This document shows positions 47,765 through 59,104 of a stretch of DNA of 64,000 bases, one piece after another (position 1 is the stretch's first letter; each line of letters opens with the position of its first letter). The notes below the pieces were generated by a model, which saw only the letters and a program-made list of their open reading frames with translations, searched no databases and was not told the DNA's origin. A program made the translations under genes and the position numbers. The stretch is from Tenodera sinensis (lineage: Eukaryota > Arthropoda > Insecta > Mantodea > Mantidae), in the NCBI GenBank assembly GCA_030765045.1, contig CM060969.1, positions 56,629,716-56,693,715 of the forward strand, read 5' to 3'.

Positions 47765-48292
47765 GTTAAAGGACATATAGGATTTGCAGGAAATGAGTTT
47801 GCTGATACACAGCTAAAGAAGTAGCAACAACACAGCTACAGCAATAGTGTACGATCTAAAGCCCATTAGCACCATGAAAAGTGAACTGGAACAAGAGAGT
47901 CTGAAAATGAGTGGAAAACCACACAGAACGGTGCACTTACAAAGGTCTATTTTCCAAGCATTGGAAAAGGACTAAAGATGAATTTAACGCTTACACACAA
48001 CTTTACAGCTGTAACCACTGGTCCTGGGAAGTTTGGTGAATACTTCTATCGATTTAAATTAACGAATTATCCGACACGCGTGTGTAGAAAAGAAACACAA
48101 TCAGTGCACCATATCCTATGGGAGTGTGAAATATTAAACCGTGAAAGAAACTATTTCAAGAAAGCAGTGACACTCAAAGGTGCGAAGTGGCCGATTAAAA
48201 ATCGAGAACTAATGGAAAAACATATGAAGCTATTTCAGAAGTATGTAAATAATATAGACTTTGAACCTTTGAAAATAACTAGAATAACATAA
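47765..48292 (+). pseudogene. ORF2 C-terminus of the R1/LOA/I-type element
   Basis: It resumes with VKGHIGFAGNEFAD, the final RNase H motif with its Asp. Shifted frames follow, then a 104-codon open stretch from 47978 ending in a stop at 48292. The stretch has TGPGKFGEYFYRFKLTN and CRKETQSVHHILWECEILN, a C-x(n)-H-x4-C type zinc region found at the end of these ORF2 proteins. Confidence 0.85.
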
Positions 48293-48476
48293 TTGTACGA
48301 AACCAACTGTAACCTTAGATACGTTTAATTACGTAAAACCATATGCATGTAGTATTACATTTTCTGTAACGGAACATGCTGAAATAAATTGTTATTGTCA
48401 ACAACAAAAATACAGACACAACAACACACACACAACAACACACACACAACAACACACACACAACAACAACAACAAC
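48293..48476 (+). repeat. 3' UTR and simple-repeat tail of the R1/LOA/I-type element
   Basis: A short 3' UTR containing aaataaa is followed by a tail of ACAACACACAC and CAA units (about 48400-48476). Members of the I/LOA group often end in short tandem repeats instead of poly-A, so this fits the element's 3' terminus. Confidence 0.65.
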
Positions 48477-48954
48477 TAAAAACTGACTGACCGACTCTCC
48501 AACTCTCGTTGCCTCACCTACTTATATAGCGAGGATGACGTAACAGAGGCCTGTTTTTCGAGCTTCATCTTTCTAGAAGTTCTACAAATACGCTGACCAC
48601 CGGACACTTCTCAAATAATCTCAAAAAGCCCTTTTTATTCTGCCGCTCTGATTGTTGTCACGCATTCGCAACAATAGAGCGAGGCAGCTTGACCTTGGTC
48701 GCCTTTGTTGTGCGCATCGTTGGTGCTGTGAGGCAGCCCGGCCTTGAGCCTTTACTTCTATTGTGGAAAATATGGTTTGAATTAATTTATTTTATTTTTG
48801 TAGTTTAAGAGTGTGTTTATTTAATTAGAATTGGTAGAATAAATATTACTTACTTGTTTACTCACTAACACTAGATATCCTCTCGAGGTTGGTACTTCAA
48901 TTAAACAAATTATATATAAGGGACTGTGATTCACAAGGGACTTAGGGATTTGCT
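48477..48954. other. Unassigned sequence
   Basis: Nothing recognised. Confidence 0.4.
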
Positions 48955-49297
48955 TTCTCCTACCAAAGAGGAAAACGGCAATGGGGAATCTATATTGCAT
49001 TCTGATCTGAACTGCTTTCTTGTGAGTGGCAATTAAACTTGTACATGGAAGAGGTCAATTTCATAAAATCGGGGTTAGGGGGAAGGAACAGAACTATAGC
49101 AGAATGTATAATGAACCAGAAGCTTCCAAATACGCAAATAACAGTTTCTTTGGCAGTTTGACGGAGACAGAAGAACAGCTTACAGAATTAAATTTGCTTA
49201 TTGTGGGGGACTTAAACGCTAGGTTAAGGGTGGAGAATATTTCATTAAAAGGGGGAAGGGAGGCTAAAAGATATTCGTGGAACATAACAAAGTAAAG
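48955..49297 (+). pseudogene. AP-endonuclease fragment of another retroelement
   Basis: The 89-codon frame contains TETEEQLTELNLLIVGDLNAR, with the G-D-x-N-A-R motif of APE-type endonucleases. N-terminal and S-D-H parts are missing. The style (L-I-V-G-D-L-N-A-R-L) fits CR1/L2- or RTE-like endonucleases, but the fragment is too short to place. Confidence 0.5.
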
Positions 49298-49325
49298 ATC
49301 GCTTGCCTTCTGGGAAACTTTTGGC

Positions 49326-49613
49326 TTAGGAATACGGAGGGTTGTTTCCTATCTCTGATATGAAACTTGACCTTGTTCTTACCCTAGAAAAGCCATGTCT
49401 CCACCGTAGATCGTGATCTATTTGTTGTCCCTTCATCCGAGCAATCACTCTGAACCTCAGTTTCCATTGGAGAAGGCTCTTGCATAGTGCAGTCATGTCC
49501 AGAAGCTCCCACTCCTCTTTAGAGGCTTTCCAAAGACCATCAATTATTGTATTCCAGTTTCCTGCTTCACTTCCAAACACAAGCGTGACTGGACGCCTTA
49601 TCTTGGTGCACAC
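49326..49613 (-). other. Open frame of unknown origin
   Basis: A 95-codon minus-strand frame with protein-like composition (WNTIIDGLWKASKEEWELLD, ALCKSLLQWKLRFRVIARMK). A splice-donor-like G|GTAAGA lies within it, after HGFSR. I recognise no domain. It could be a fragment of a retroelement or of a host exon; the evidence is weak. Confidence 0.25.
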
Positions 49614-49668
49614 AGACTTTGTTTGGTCGCTCCCATAGATAGTCGGGATTTCAGTGTGGTAATTATTA

Positions 49669-49728
49669 ACAGCAGCAGCAACAGCAACAACAACAACAAT
49701 AATAATATAATAACAACAACAATAACAA
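49669..49728. repeat. Trinucleotide repeat (CAG/CAA/AAT)
   Basis: An impure 60-base tract of CAG, CAA and AAT units. Confidence 0.9.
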
Positions 49729-51384
49729 ATGCTCCTTTTTGACTTCCATTGACATTATTTGGCTGATGGTAGGTGAGAGATAATGCCAAGTTTCTTAGTA
49801 GACGTTTGCAAACGTTTCAAGCGAATGCTGTTTCAGTTCTTAGCACAACAGTTGCTGCTGTCAAGGGTTCAATTGTCATTATCAACTATGCGTATACATC
49901 TACATAATACTCGTAATATGGGTGTGATGTTTGAATTTATTTTACTTCGATGTTTCACTCTTATCAGTTCGTTTTAATTTTGCCAGCTTTACACTACCGT
50001 TTTATCACGACTGATATTTTCTCGCTTACATTGTGTTTGACTTTAGCCAGTTGGTTTATTATGCTTTGTCGTATTGGATCCTCGGAAAAGGTGGAAAGAA
50101 CTTATTGGCGTGTAGACAAGTGGTAGAAGTAGTCATATGTAATATATTCGGTTACACTACCGACAGGCGCAACCACAGCTCAGTGCCCAAGCGTGGACAT
50201 AGTCAACCAAAGATATGCGTCCGAGTCCCTACATAGGTATCCATTTCCATTATTATTACTACGAGTACTATTATTATATTGTTATATTGTTTCGTACTCT
50301 CCGAAGAGTAAGGAAGAATTAAAGGCTAGCACAAATGGATTCAGTTTGAACGAAAGACTAAAACATGTTGTTTACTTAATTTGACTGTGAACAAAGAATA
50401 TAGAGCGTAATTTGATTATGTGGCTTCTAAATATATACCTACTGCACAAGAAGTAAAAAGGTGGGAGTGGGAATTTGAGAACAACTCAACTATTACATTT
50501 ATAGATCCCGAAGTTTCTAGAAATTGGCTTTAGTTGTCGAAAGGAAACACTCGGATGTTTCTAGCACATTACTTTCGAACACTTGAGACAGTTTTCCGGT
50601 GTGAAACGCATTAAAGTCGGTACCACAGTAGCACTTTGAGAAAGTGTCGGCTCCTAAAACTGAAGTGCGGAGGTTCAAATACTGTCGGACATTTCTTGTT
50701 TCTTGTTTTCTTTTCGGATTCTATCTAAAACGGAAAGCTTGTTTTCCAGATCAATTTTTTACAACATTCGAAAAATATAAAATACAACTTTTTGTTAATT
50801 GAACCAATTAAACCAGTTAATATTCATTTTCAATACAATAGATGATTCAAATGTAAGCAGAACGTTGCTTTCACATGTATCCTATGCTTCATGGTATTTG
50901 CAATGACGCAAGCTTAGAAATTTAAAATTGTTGCTGTTAACCTCTTAGGGTGCGAAATAATGCTAGAGTAGTATGATGTTAAACTACTTCCATTACTACT
51001 GCTATCAGTGTAAGTTTTGGTCGTAACATTTGTTTGTCAAGCGCAAAAAGCAAATAGGAAATGTAATTTAATTTTATAGCTATTTAAACACAGTTTATTT
51101 GTGATAATTGCTAGAAAAAAGAAGCATTCAGGCAGTAATGAATATCCTTAATAATTTTGCAAAAATATAGTCTGACATAAGTATTTCAATTGCATAAATG
51201 CCCTGTGCTAAAGGTGCAGAGTTATTTTTTCCTCGATCCTCCCTCAATTATTCAAAAACCGGTCGCTCGCCTACTTATTTGGTAGGTAAGAACTTTGATC
51301 TCACACAACCCTTGTTCCCTCCACCAGTTAGAGATGACCAAACAGCGCCTACGCAACTCTTTCTTTTGAAACATGGTCCCAGTT
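49729..51384. other. Unassigned AT-rich sequence
   Basis: No motif on either strand. Small frames near 49.8-50.4 kb look random. Confidence 0.4.
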
Positions 51385-52520
51385 TCTTTTGTGAATGATT
51401 GTACCCTTAAGAGATACATAACCGAAAATGTTATTTGCTAACTGAAAATTTATTTTCAGTATTGTTTTATATCAACATTAGAAGGTTTTAAATTTCAGTG
51501 TGATATCTCTTTTAGTTTCCGAGATATAAAATGCTAAATCTGGATTTTATTAACCTATGCCAAATGCTCCATATTACGAAATTAAAAAAAATAGATATAC
51601 TTTAAGGGTATTATATTTATTTGATTATAACGTACTGGCCTTATTTCAAAAGAAAATCATTTTTAAAGTTTTAAATGGATCTAAAAACCAATAATTCAAT
51701 AACCTTTCAAACGAAAAATATATGATAGGTATAATTGCTTGTGTTTTGGGAATCTGTATGACAAATTACATCAGACTTGGATGAAAACTGCACTGTGTGA
51801 GATGTTAAAAATAATTATTAAAAACCTTAAATTTCAAAATGAAAAACTTGTTTATTCTAAAAAAAATTGAATTTATAGCATCTAGGTATACTTAGTCATG
51901 GAATACAAATGTCTATTTAAACAAAATGTCTATTTAAACAAATTTAAACAAAATGTCTATTGCGACATTTCGTCTAAATTTCAGTTGTGTATTCCTTAAG
52001 GACTTTGGTACCTGTTGTTGTAGGGTATTGAAAATTACACCATCTATCCAATAAATGATCCTTTTTTTTTTACCTGCTGATAATATTAAATGTGTAATAG
52101 CAGTTCATTATTTTTGTCAGTAGGTTTTTAGCTGGTCTATAAATGAAATTTTAAAAACCCATGTTATTAGTTAGGGACATATACCTGCCACAATGTTGTT
52201 TACAGATCTTCCGATTGTTAGGAGACAAAGTACTTATAATAAAAAATGTGAGACTATTAGTTTTTTTAACCAATGAAATATAAGCTCTAAAGAAATATCG
52301 GTATAGTACAATTATATTATTTCACTTAGAATGCATTCTTTTTAATCTTCAAAAATGCATTATATTGCAGATTAAATTATCCATCCTCTCACTTTGCTAC
52401 ACTAGATGGTTTGTAATATCACAAAAAAATTTCAGCTTAGTAGTTTCTGAGAAAAGTATACCCCAAGTTGTAACATTTCACTTTGCAATAAGATGCAAAA
52501 ACCTAAATGTGTTTTTTGGC
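51385..52520 (+). repeat. AT-rich dispersed repeat, family B, copy 2
   Basis: The first 0.75 kb aligns by eye with the reverse complement of 8.8-9.56 kb. Both carry tacccttaa near the start, ggttttaaatttcagtgt, the tatgccaa-t-ctcc block, aataattcaataac and the conserved cttaa-g-ggta block. The remainder has a related word (aatttcag...tagtttctgag) near 52430, so an internal duplication is possible. It is non-coding. Confidence 0.65.
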
Positions 52521-53590
52521 TAACTCACCAAAATACAAAATATTCTTGCACCATAATCTGCTTGTTCCAATGTTTATTGATCCTCATTCTTCCTCTTCAA
52601 GCTCCTTCTCTTGATTCTAGTCCTCTATGGTCAATTCTTGAGCAAATTTTTGTGCAGTTATAAAGTTATAGTAAAGTAAATATCGATGGTGATACTAAAG
52701 GGCACGTGACCCAGCAGACGCCACATTTAAATACCTTTATAAGTGAGTGAGTAATGGTGTTTAAGGGCCCGTCGACAACTAGATCATTAGGACCCGTACA
52801 AAGCTAGGGATCTGTTTTTGAGCCATTCATATACAATACTGTCCTTCAGCGGGAGATTAAAGTAGAAGCCTCGTAAATATTCTGTTCTCTGGACACCAAA
52901 AGGTATATTCTAGCATTCTGTAATATACATTTCTAAATATAAGTAAACTAAATAGCTTTTCCTGTTTTTGTCAGCTGGTTGAAACTTTTTCACCTCCCTC
53001 CAACGGCTCAAAATAATAACAAAGAAATCCTTAAACGTTCAGTTCTTCACGTTATTCACAAATGTTTGAAGAGGAATGGCTAAAAGTTTGTTAAGATGAT
53101 GAAGTTCTCATTACCAACTTAAGCTGTTGAATGAATCTATGCTTCATAAACGGTTGCGTGTCTGTCTGTCTCTCGGAATGCCCAAAGAGCTGGATAACTC
53201 GGTTAAAATATCGGCAATATGATTTTCATACATTCGCATCTAGCACCGAATGTCGACAAGTGGGGAAATCAGATTTCAGTCATGGTGACAAGGCATCCCT
53301 TCTGTGTTCCGCAACTCAATCAGCGGCACATTGATCGTTAAATACTTCATGACGAGCAACTCTTTTGACATTCTACTCACAATTTGGGCACCATGGAAAC
53401 GTGGGTAACAGCAAGCTTACATAAAAATGGCAACAGTCATCCGCGAACATAAATTTATTTATTCCTGAGTAGAAATAATATAAATCGTTTGTAACCACAG
53501 ATTTCTCTACCTGAAATGGTTCTAATATCATTATATAATAGTGGCACAAAAGTATACACGATCAAATATATTACACCAAATTAACAGTTG
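52521..53590. other. Unassigned sequence
   Basis: No feature supported. A 67-codon frame near 53.13 kb has no motif. Confidence 0.4.
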
Positions 53591-53591
53591 T

Positions 53592-54790
53592 TATACAACG
53601 GCTGTCACAGAAGTGTCCGACCTGGCGTATAGATAGCGCTTGTTGTTTCAAACAAATGACTGTGATGGAAAGTAGTAACCTTATAAACACTAAGTTTGAA
53701 GTTTGACGATGCTACGTCGTTTAGTATTTGTTTGGCAGCTATTAATAATGAATGCTCTCAGCCAATATGTAGACACGGATAAAACTGTCCATCGTTACAT
53801 GATACAATACTTTCATTTGAGAGGTCTTAATCCGATTTATATTAAAGCTGAGCTAGATCCGATTTTGGAGGAGTCTGCTCCTTCGTTTACAACAGTAAAA
53901 TATGAAGTGGCAGAGCTTAAGCAAGGCCATACGAGCTGCCAAGAGGAATATCGCAGTGGTCGGCCAAATGAAGTGACCACGCCAGAAATTGTAAAGAAAA
54001 TCCACAAAATGGTATTGGACGACCTCGGCTGAAAGGGCGCGACCTAACAGACATTTCAAAAAATGCTGAACTCGCATAGTGACTGAAAAGTTGGACATGA
54101 GAAAGCTGTGCGCAAGATGTGTGCCGTGTGTGCCCATAATGGAAAACAACTGTCGTGAGGATGCTTCAGTCGAATGTTAGGAGATGTTTTTGTATCGATT
54201 CATAACCACGGATGAAACATGGGTCCACAGTCTTAACAGTGCATTGAAAGGGGAGAATTGGCTCCAAAGAAGGCGAAGATGTTCCATCTGCAGGCAAGGA
54301 CATGACTTTTTTTAAATTTATGATCGTGGGATAATTCACATTATCTCCGAAAAGGAAAAGCAGTCAATGGCGAGTATTATTGCAGCTTTTGAGTGATGAA
54401 ATCTAGCAAAACGGCCGCATTAAGCGAAAAAGAAATTTTTGTTTCGTCGAGACAATGCACAAGTTCACACATCCATTATCACCATGGCCAAAATTAATCA
54501 ATCGAATTCTTTTCCCATGCTCCCTTTTCGCCACATTTAGCCCCATCTGATTACTCCCTGTTTCCAAGCTTGAAGAAATGTTTTCGTGGTAATACTTGCC
54601 AACAATGAAGACGTGGAGTCTGCAGTTGATGGCTAGTTTTCAGAGCTCGAAGGTTCTCACTATAAACAGGGTGTCTAAGCTATTGAGCATCGTTAGGGAA
54701 AAGTGTATCGAACTGAAAAGAGAATATGTAGAGAAAGAATGATTTTCTCAATCTTTTAGTGCTTTCTTTGTTAGGTCCAGTATGTTCGTT
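53592..54790 (+). pseudogene. mariner transposase relic
   Basis: The N-terminal frame (53703-54032) reads YMIQYFHLRGLNPIYIKAEL, APSFTTVKYEVAELKQGHTS and EEYRSGRPNEVTTPEIVKKI, the mariner helix-turn-helix region. Downstream, in broken frames, come the catalytic motifs TTDETWVHS (54207 region), FRRDNAQVHTS (54447 region) and SPHLAPSDYSLFPSLKK (54530 region). All three acidic positions are D-coding, with the third as Asp as in mariner D34D. Frameshifts and stops make it dead. The terminal repeats could not be matched with confidence. Confidence 0.8.
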
Positions 54791-55202
54791 ATTTTCTATT
54801 TGTACAGAGGTGCCAACAATTTTAATTAAAGTAACCTATTGTTCAAATATGTACATGACTAACACAATACTTACCTTTAATTTTCTGAGAATAGCCGCTT
54901 CATTTGAAATGGGTATTGAATAACTTTGCATAACTGAAGCGCTATAAGAGAAACGCCATATCCTATTCCATGAAAAATTGCACATCCTTTTAAATACATA
55001 ATTTTATTTCAAATGGTTTTATGACATCCAGCATTTTCAACTTATACCTTTTTATTTGTTTGAATCTAAAGTATCCTCATCATGCAGTTGTTTCTCTTGA
55101 TGCCATAGAAGACTGCAATGCCAGCATATGAAAATTTAACTGCTACTTCAGTCTCCAATATTCCTTCTTGTTCTCTCTAAGAATTGTGTCATGAAATGAT
55201 TT
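54791..55202. other. Unassigned AT-rich sequence
   Basis: Nothing recognised. Confidence 0.4.
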
Positions 55203-55622
55203 ATGGAAATGTTTATCTCCAGGTACCTGATTCCTTATACGGGAACGTGTTTTCCAAATGCTATATTTATTACGATATTCAAATTACACTGCAATTATAA
55301 AATTTACTCAAATTACTTATATAGAGGAGATGGTCCAAATACAGGCTACCATTTTTATTTGGGCATATATTTTGATAAGTCTCTTCTTACCACTGTTATT
55401 TTGACAGAAAAAGGAGTATACTCATTTAAAAGCACACTGAAGTCATCTGGTAAAATTAGCAGCAATGCATGTGAAGTATTCGCTATTTTGCATAATATGT
55501 GCACAGAATGGAATTTTAAAGACAGGGTCCAAATATATCTATATTATTTGTCTTATGAACTGAAAAACATAAATCTACACAATGTAGTAGCATTTAGCCT
55601 TATTGCAATTTTAAGAAGTTAA
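55203..55622 (+). other. Open frame with a PIF/Harbinger-like motif
   Basis: A 139-codon frame. The segment SSNACEVFAILHNMCTEWN resembles the conserved A-C-x-V-L-H-N-M-C segment near the C-terminus of PIF/Harbinger transposases. The preceding part (YHFYLGIYFDKSLLTTVI) does not help. The match is a single motif, so a fragment of a Harbinger relic is plausible but unproven. Confidence 0.35.
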
Positions 55623-55636
55623 AACACAAGTTTCTT

Positions 55637-56885
55637 TTAGAGTTTTCGAAGTATATTATTTGCACACATATTCACTTTTTTCTGCATCTGAACATCCAAT
55701 ATATGCCCACTGAAAACAAACAAGACCTGAATCCACAGTTCTTCTCTAGTATCTTCTGAAAAGCACTCATGGCAAAATAAACAGCAAGAATCTTCATTAT
55801 CTGGGTTTACTTTTCCTATAGGAGTGTCAAGGTCACTATCTCCAGAGTTACTTTCAATTTCATCAGATTCTGAGTCACAGTTTTCCATTTTGTTCTTGGG
55901 CGTTTTCACTCTGTTTAAAATTTAATTTCTTCTTTGCATCCTTTCCTTTTGTGGTCTGCTTCTTCCTTTCCAAGGACTCAGTGAGCTCATTCTTATAGGG
56001 TGATGCTGTAATGATATTTTATTGTTGCAACTTCCGCTGCCGACCTTCTTTCTTTTTAGTGATGGGGGTTGAAGATTCTTTATGAGTTGACACGCAGGAT
56101 TTTTATTTTGTAACAGTCGTTGATACGGGAAACCCAGATGAAGTTTTAGGACCAGGAAATGAATTTGAAGGACCAGCATATGAAACTGAAGCCCCAAGAG
56201 ATGAAGTTAAAGGACCAATAAATGAAGTCGAAGGATCAGCAAATGAAGCTGCAGGACTGGCAGACGAAGCTGAAGAAGGAACAGATGGAATCGAAGAACC
56301 AGCAGATGAAGTTGAAGGACCAGTAGATGAAGTTGAAAGAACTTTTTGAAGATGACACAGAAACAGCACATGAACCTGCAGAAGCCAGCAACAAAGGCTC
56401 AGTACTCATCACTGTGCTGCTCTTCTTTGGAGCATATGCTTGGGCTGCTACGTAGTCTTCGGTGAAGATGTTTTCGTTGAGAGGATAAATTCCTGTAGCA
56501 GGAAAGCCTGATGGCAATTTCGCTACTTTGCACTTCACTGTATGCCTTTTTCAAGAGCTCTGTAACCTCATACACAGTGATAGGATGCCGAGTTGATTTG
56601 GTATACATCCTAATTTCTTCACTGTAATAACGCATAAATGGCCCCATGAATGGTTGAAGCTTGTGTGTAGAGTTGGGTGGAAGTGACAAAATAGGTAGGT
56701 ACATGATTTTCTCTAGCCCTGCCTCTGACGTCTGTATTACGGGTATGACTATAGTGACCTTCTAGAATGAGCAATATGGCAGAAGCCTCAGATGGTTTAT
56801 GGTGTGCAATGAAGTGAGTAAACCAATGAGAAAATAGATGCATGAGCAACTCTTATAGCTCCTGATGGCCAATCTTACACCTTCC
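55637..56885 (-). pseudogene. pogo/Tigger transposase relic with C-terminal PHD-like region
   Basis: In minus-strand order are HLFSHWFTHFIAHHKPSEAS, LLILEGHYSHTRN, then NSTHKLQPFMGPFMRYY. A TVYEVTELLKKAYSE block follows, then FPATGIYPLNENIFTEDY, a Ser/Pro/Gly repeat region, KRKKVGSGS, and CCLFCHECFSEDTREELW. This is the DDE half of a Tigger-like transposase followed by its basic linker and PHD-type tail. The position where the second catalytic Asp is usual (L-D-G-H/N) has Glu. The N-terminal CENP-B-type DNA-binding half is absent. Several frameshifts are present. Confidence 0.8.
56130..56350 (-). repeat. Minisatellite inside the transposase relic
   Basis: Degenerate units of about 15-21 bp related to ggaccagcagatgaagttga, at least nine in a row. 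They encode a repetitive Gly/Pro/Ser-Thr-Ser stretch (A-G-P-S-T-S-S-like). Expansion within the linker region of the transposase is inferred. Confidence 0.75.
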
Positions 56886-57175
56886 ATTGCTTTCTATTTC
56901 CAATTGGAGTGCATTTTGGCTTATTATGCGGCATCTGAAACAGTACTTCCGTACATATTCAGATACTTAGTTTTAAATGTCGTGGTCTAAACATAGGCTA
57001 TAGCCCGTATTTGCACCGCACACAGTAGCCTATAGTCGACACAAAGCCATAAAAGATTAAACTTATTCATTTGCATTTAGTAAGGGATGGAAACAATGCA
57101 AATATTTCACTCGAAAGCCAAATGAACGTAGAACACAGCAAAATTAACTTGAATAAGGTAGAAATATACTTAGTT

Positions 57176-57180
<5 letters not shown>

Positions 57181-57211
<31 letters not shown>
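57181..57211. repeat. Poly-A tract
   Basis: An uninterrupted run of 31 A. Sequence to its left is not a recognised SINE. Confidence 0.9.
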
Positions 57212-57213
<2 letters not shown>

Positions 57214-57469
57214 TGCATACCTTTCAAAATTTTTCAACTGATAATTCAGAAAAACACAAGTTCACACCTGCATCAACATCGCTAATGGCGCGAAACCACG
57301 TATCTTGCATTACTGCAGGAAGATGATATAGTACAAGCAATTTCCAACAGTCCGCAGCACCCTACACTCGAAGTACACGTGTAGCCCGTTTTTAGACCCT
57401 AGCCTATTATTAGACTATCTCATCTACTGTAGGATAACAAAATGAAACAAATTATGAACAAAGAAATTG
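57212..57469. other. Spacer
   Basis: Nothing recognised. Confidence 0.4.
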
Positions 57470-58190
57470 TCTGTTACAATTGTGGCGCTCCTCTCGAATG
57501 CCGTTTCTAGTCACCAGCCATCTGCAGACTTCACCTCCCTGTTTTGGTTTTCTCCCGCCTCTCCAATTTCCTGTAAACGGGGTTTCTTCATTTCACTCCT
57601 CTAATCCTCTTTTTGGATCCTCTCTTGGATGTACTCTCTTACCATTTTCTTCTAATTTTCGCATTTCCTTTCGGGAACTCTTGGGTTACATTCTGTTCTA
57701 AAGGGTTCATAAGTTATTATGTTTGTGTCTGGAATTCTTCTATCTCGTGCTATATATTCTTCCAGTGCTTTAACAGCTACTAGGTGGACAATATTCTCCA
57801 GTTGTGCATGATCTCCTTGCGTTCTTAAAACTTCCCATGTACATACACTTTTTTCTGAAGTTTCGTTGTTCCTTTCTCAACTAGTGGTTTATACTTACCG
57901 CACTCAAAGATAACATGTTCAAGTGTATCTAAGTTGCATTTGACATTGGCCAGAGTTCTTTTTTCCCTATTTTATAGGTACACATTATATGGGACATCAC
58001 TTGTAACGTAGTGAAAACCCCCTTTCCTTGCAACTATGTTTAATCTTTCTTTTACTTTTGGAAATAAGTAATGTGCGCTTCTTCCTACGCCTTAGTTGCC
58101 CCATCTTCTTGTCATTCCCGTACTAAGTAGTCACTAACTTCTCGCTTGGTATGAACACCTTTTCCCAATGATTTTAAAAAGGTTCCCATA
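57470..58190 (-). pseudogene. Non-LTR ORF2 C-terminal fragment (R1/I-type) and 3' UTR
   Basis: The minus strand reads REVSDYLVREWQEDGATK, then GRSAHYLFPKVKERLNIVA and GGFHYVTSDVPYNVYL. Next comes a C...T-L-E-H-V-I-F-E-C-G-K-Y segment, the typical C-terminal H/C zinc region. Frames are interrupted by several stops. RT and upstream domains are missing, so this is a 5'-truncated copy, as expected for incomplete target-primed reverse transcription. The last 0.25 kb is likely its 3' UTR. Confidence 0.65.
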
Positions 58191-58855
58191 TTCTTGCTTA
58201 TTAATCCAGTAAATTACTCCCGAGACTCGAGGAATTAGGGTAGACTTAGACATAACCGCAAAATGTGTTTCAGCGAAACTAGAAATTAGTTTGCGGATTT
58301 CAATATTGTAAAGTTTTTAAGATAAGTTTAACAAATTTGACTGCATTTGAAAAAAATTCCGGGTCGTTTTGGAGCAATATTCATTACAATGCCAAGGAGA
58401 GGACGAGCTGAGATGTTTATTTCAATATGGAGTTTGTGGGAACCTAACGTCCGATAGCTGCATCTATTACATTTAATCGCTCTTCCGTACAGAAAAATAT
58501 TGCATTTTGAGCCATTCCATTCAGTAAATTGTCTTTGCAGGCTTAGAAATAAAGCACGATGCATTTAATATTATGCACCTCAAAGAATTGGAGTAGGAAG
58601 GTTGATCAGGATTTATAATCATCAAATCAATTTTAGGTGGTACGAAATTCACGGGGTCATCTAGTATAGTATACTTTCTCCCTTTCTATACTGTCATTTG
58701 CTTTCTGGAAATGAACAAATATTTGGCGTGTAATATTAACGTCATTTATGAACTCTACCAAAACTCCCAAACGTTGTTTTCGTATAGCGCAACTCTAGAC
58801 AGGACCGATAGACATAACGTGAAATACATCGAGCCACTGAACAACACGCTCCCTA
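58191..58855. other. Unassigned AT-rich sequence
   Basis: No feature supported. The L1-like element starts somewhere near the right edge. Confidence 0.4.
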
Positions 58856-59104
58856 TAGGGAACTGCTTGGGGTAAGTTGGACTCCACGGGGCAGCTATTC
58901 AAGTTACTCCTGGGAGTTTGAACTCAGTCGCTCGCTACCTGGCGAGAGAGAAGGTCGTTCACGTCTGCAGTGAAGCATTTATACAGCAGTATAAGTATTG
59001 CTGCGTGACACCTATTTCATTGTTTTCTTTGTGTTTCTAGTGAGGGAGTGATAGTAGTGACGTTATAAATTAACATCTCACACTATAAACGACAACAATA
59101 AATA

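Larger units (their letters stand above)
40338..48476 (+). mobile_element. R1/LOA/I-type non-LTR retrotransposon with two nested DNA transposons
   Basis: The order is gag, endonuclease, RT, RNase H, C-terminal zinc region and a simple-repeat tail. It is interrupted at 44100-45252 (pogo-like) and 45789-47764 (hAT). Removing both leaves roughly 5 kb, a normal size. RNase H after the RT argues for the I/LOA side of the group rather than classic R1. Frameshifts and stops occur in all domains, so the element is dead. The 5' boundary is not resolved; I placed it after the CA tract. Confidence 0.85.

Noticed and set aside
40338..48476. R1-type insertion in 28S rDNA
   Set aside because: No rRNA gene sequence was recognised at either flank. 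The element also has RNase H, so rDNA targeting should not be assumed.
48400..48476. CRISPR-like or satellite array
   Set aside because: The units are simple ACAAC/CAA repeats without spacers, directly after an ORF2 3' UTR, so they are a retrotransposon tail.
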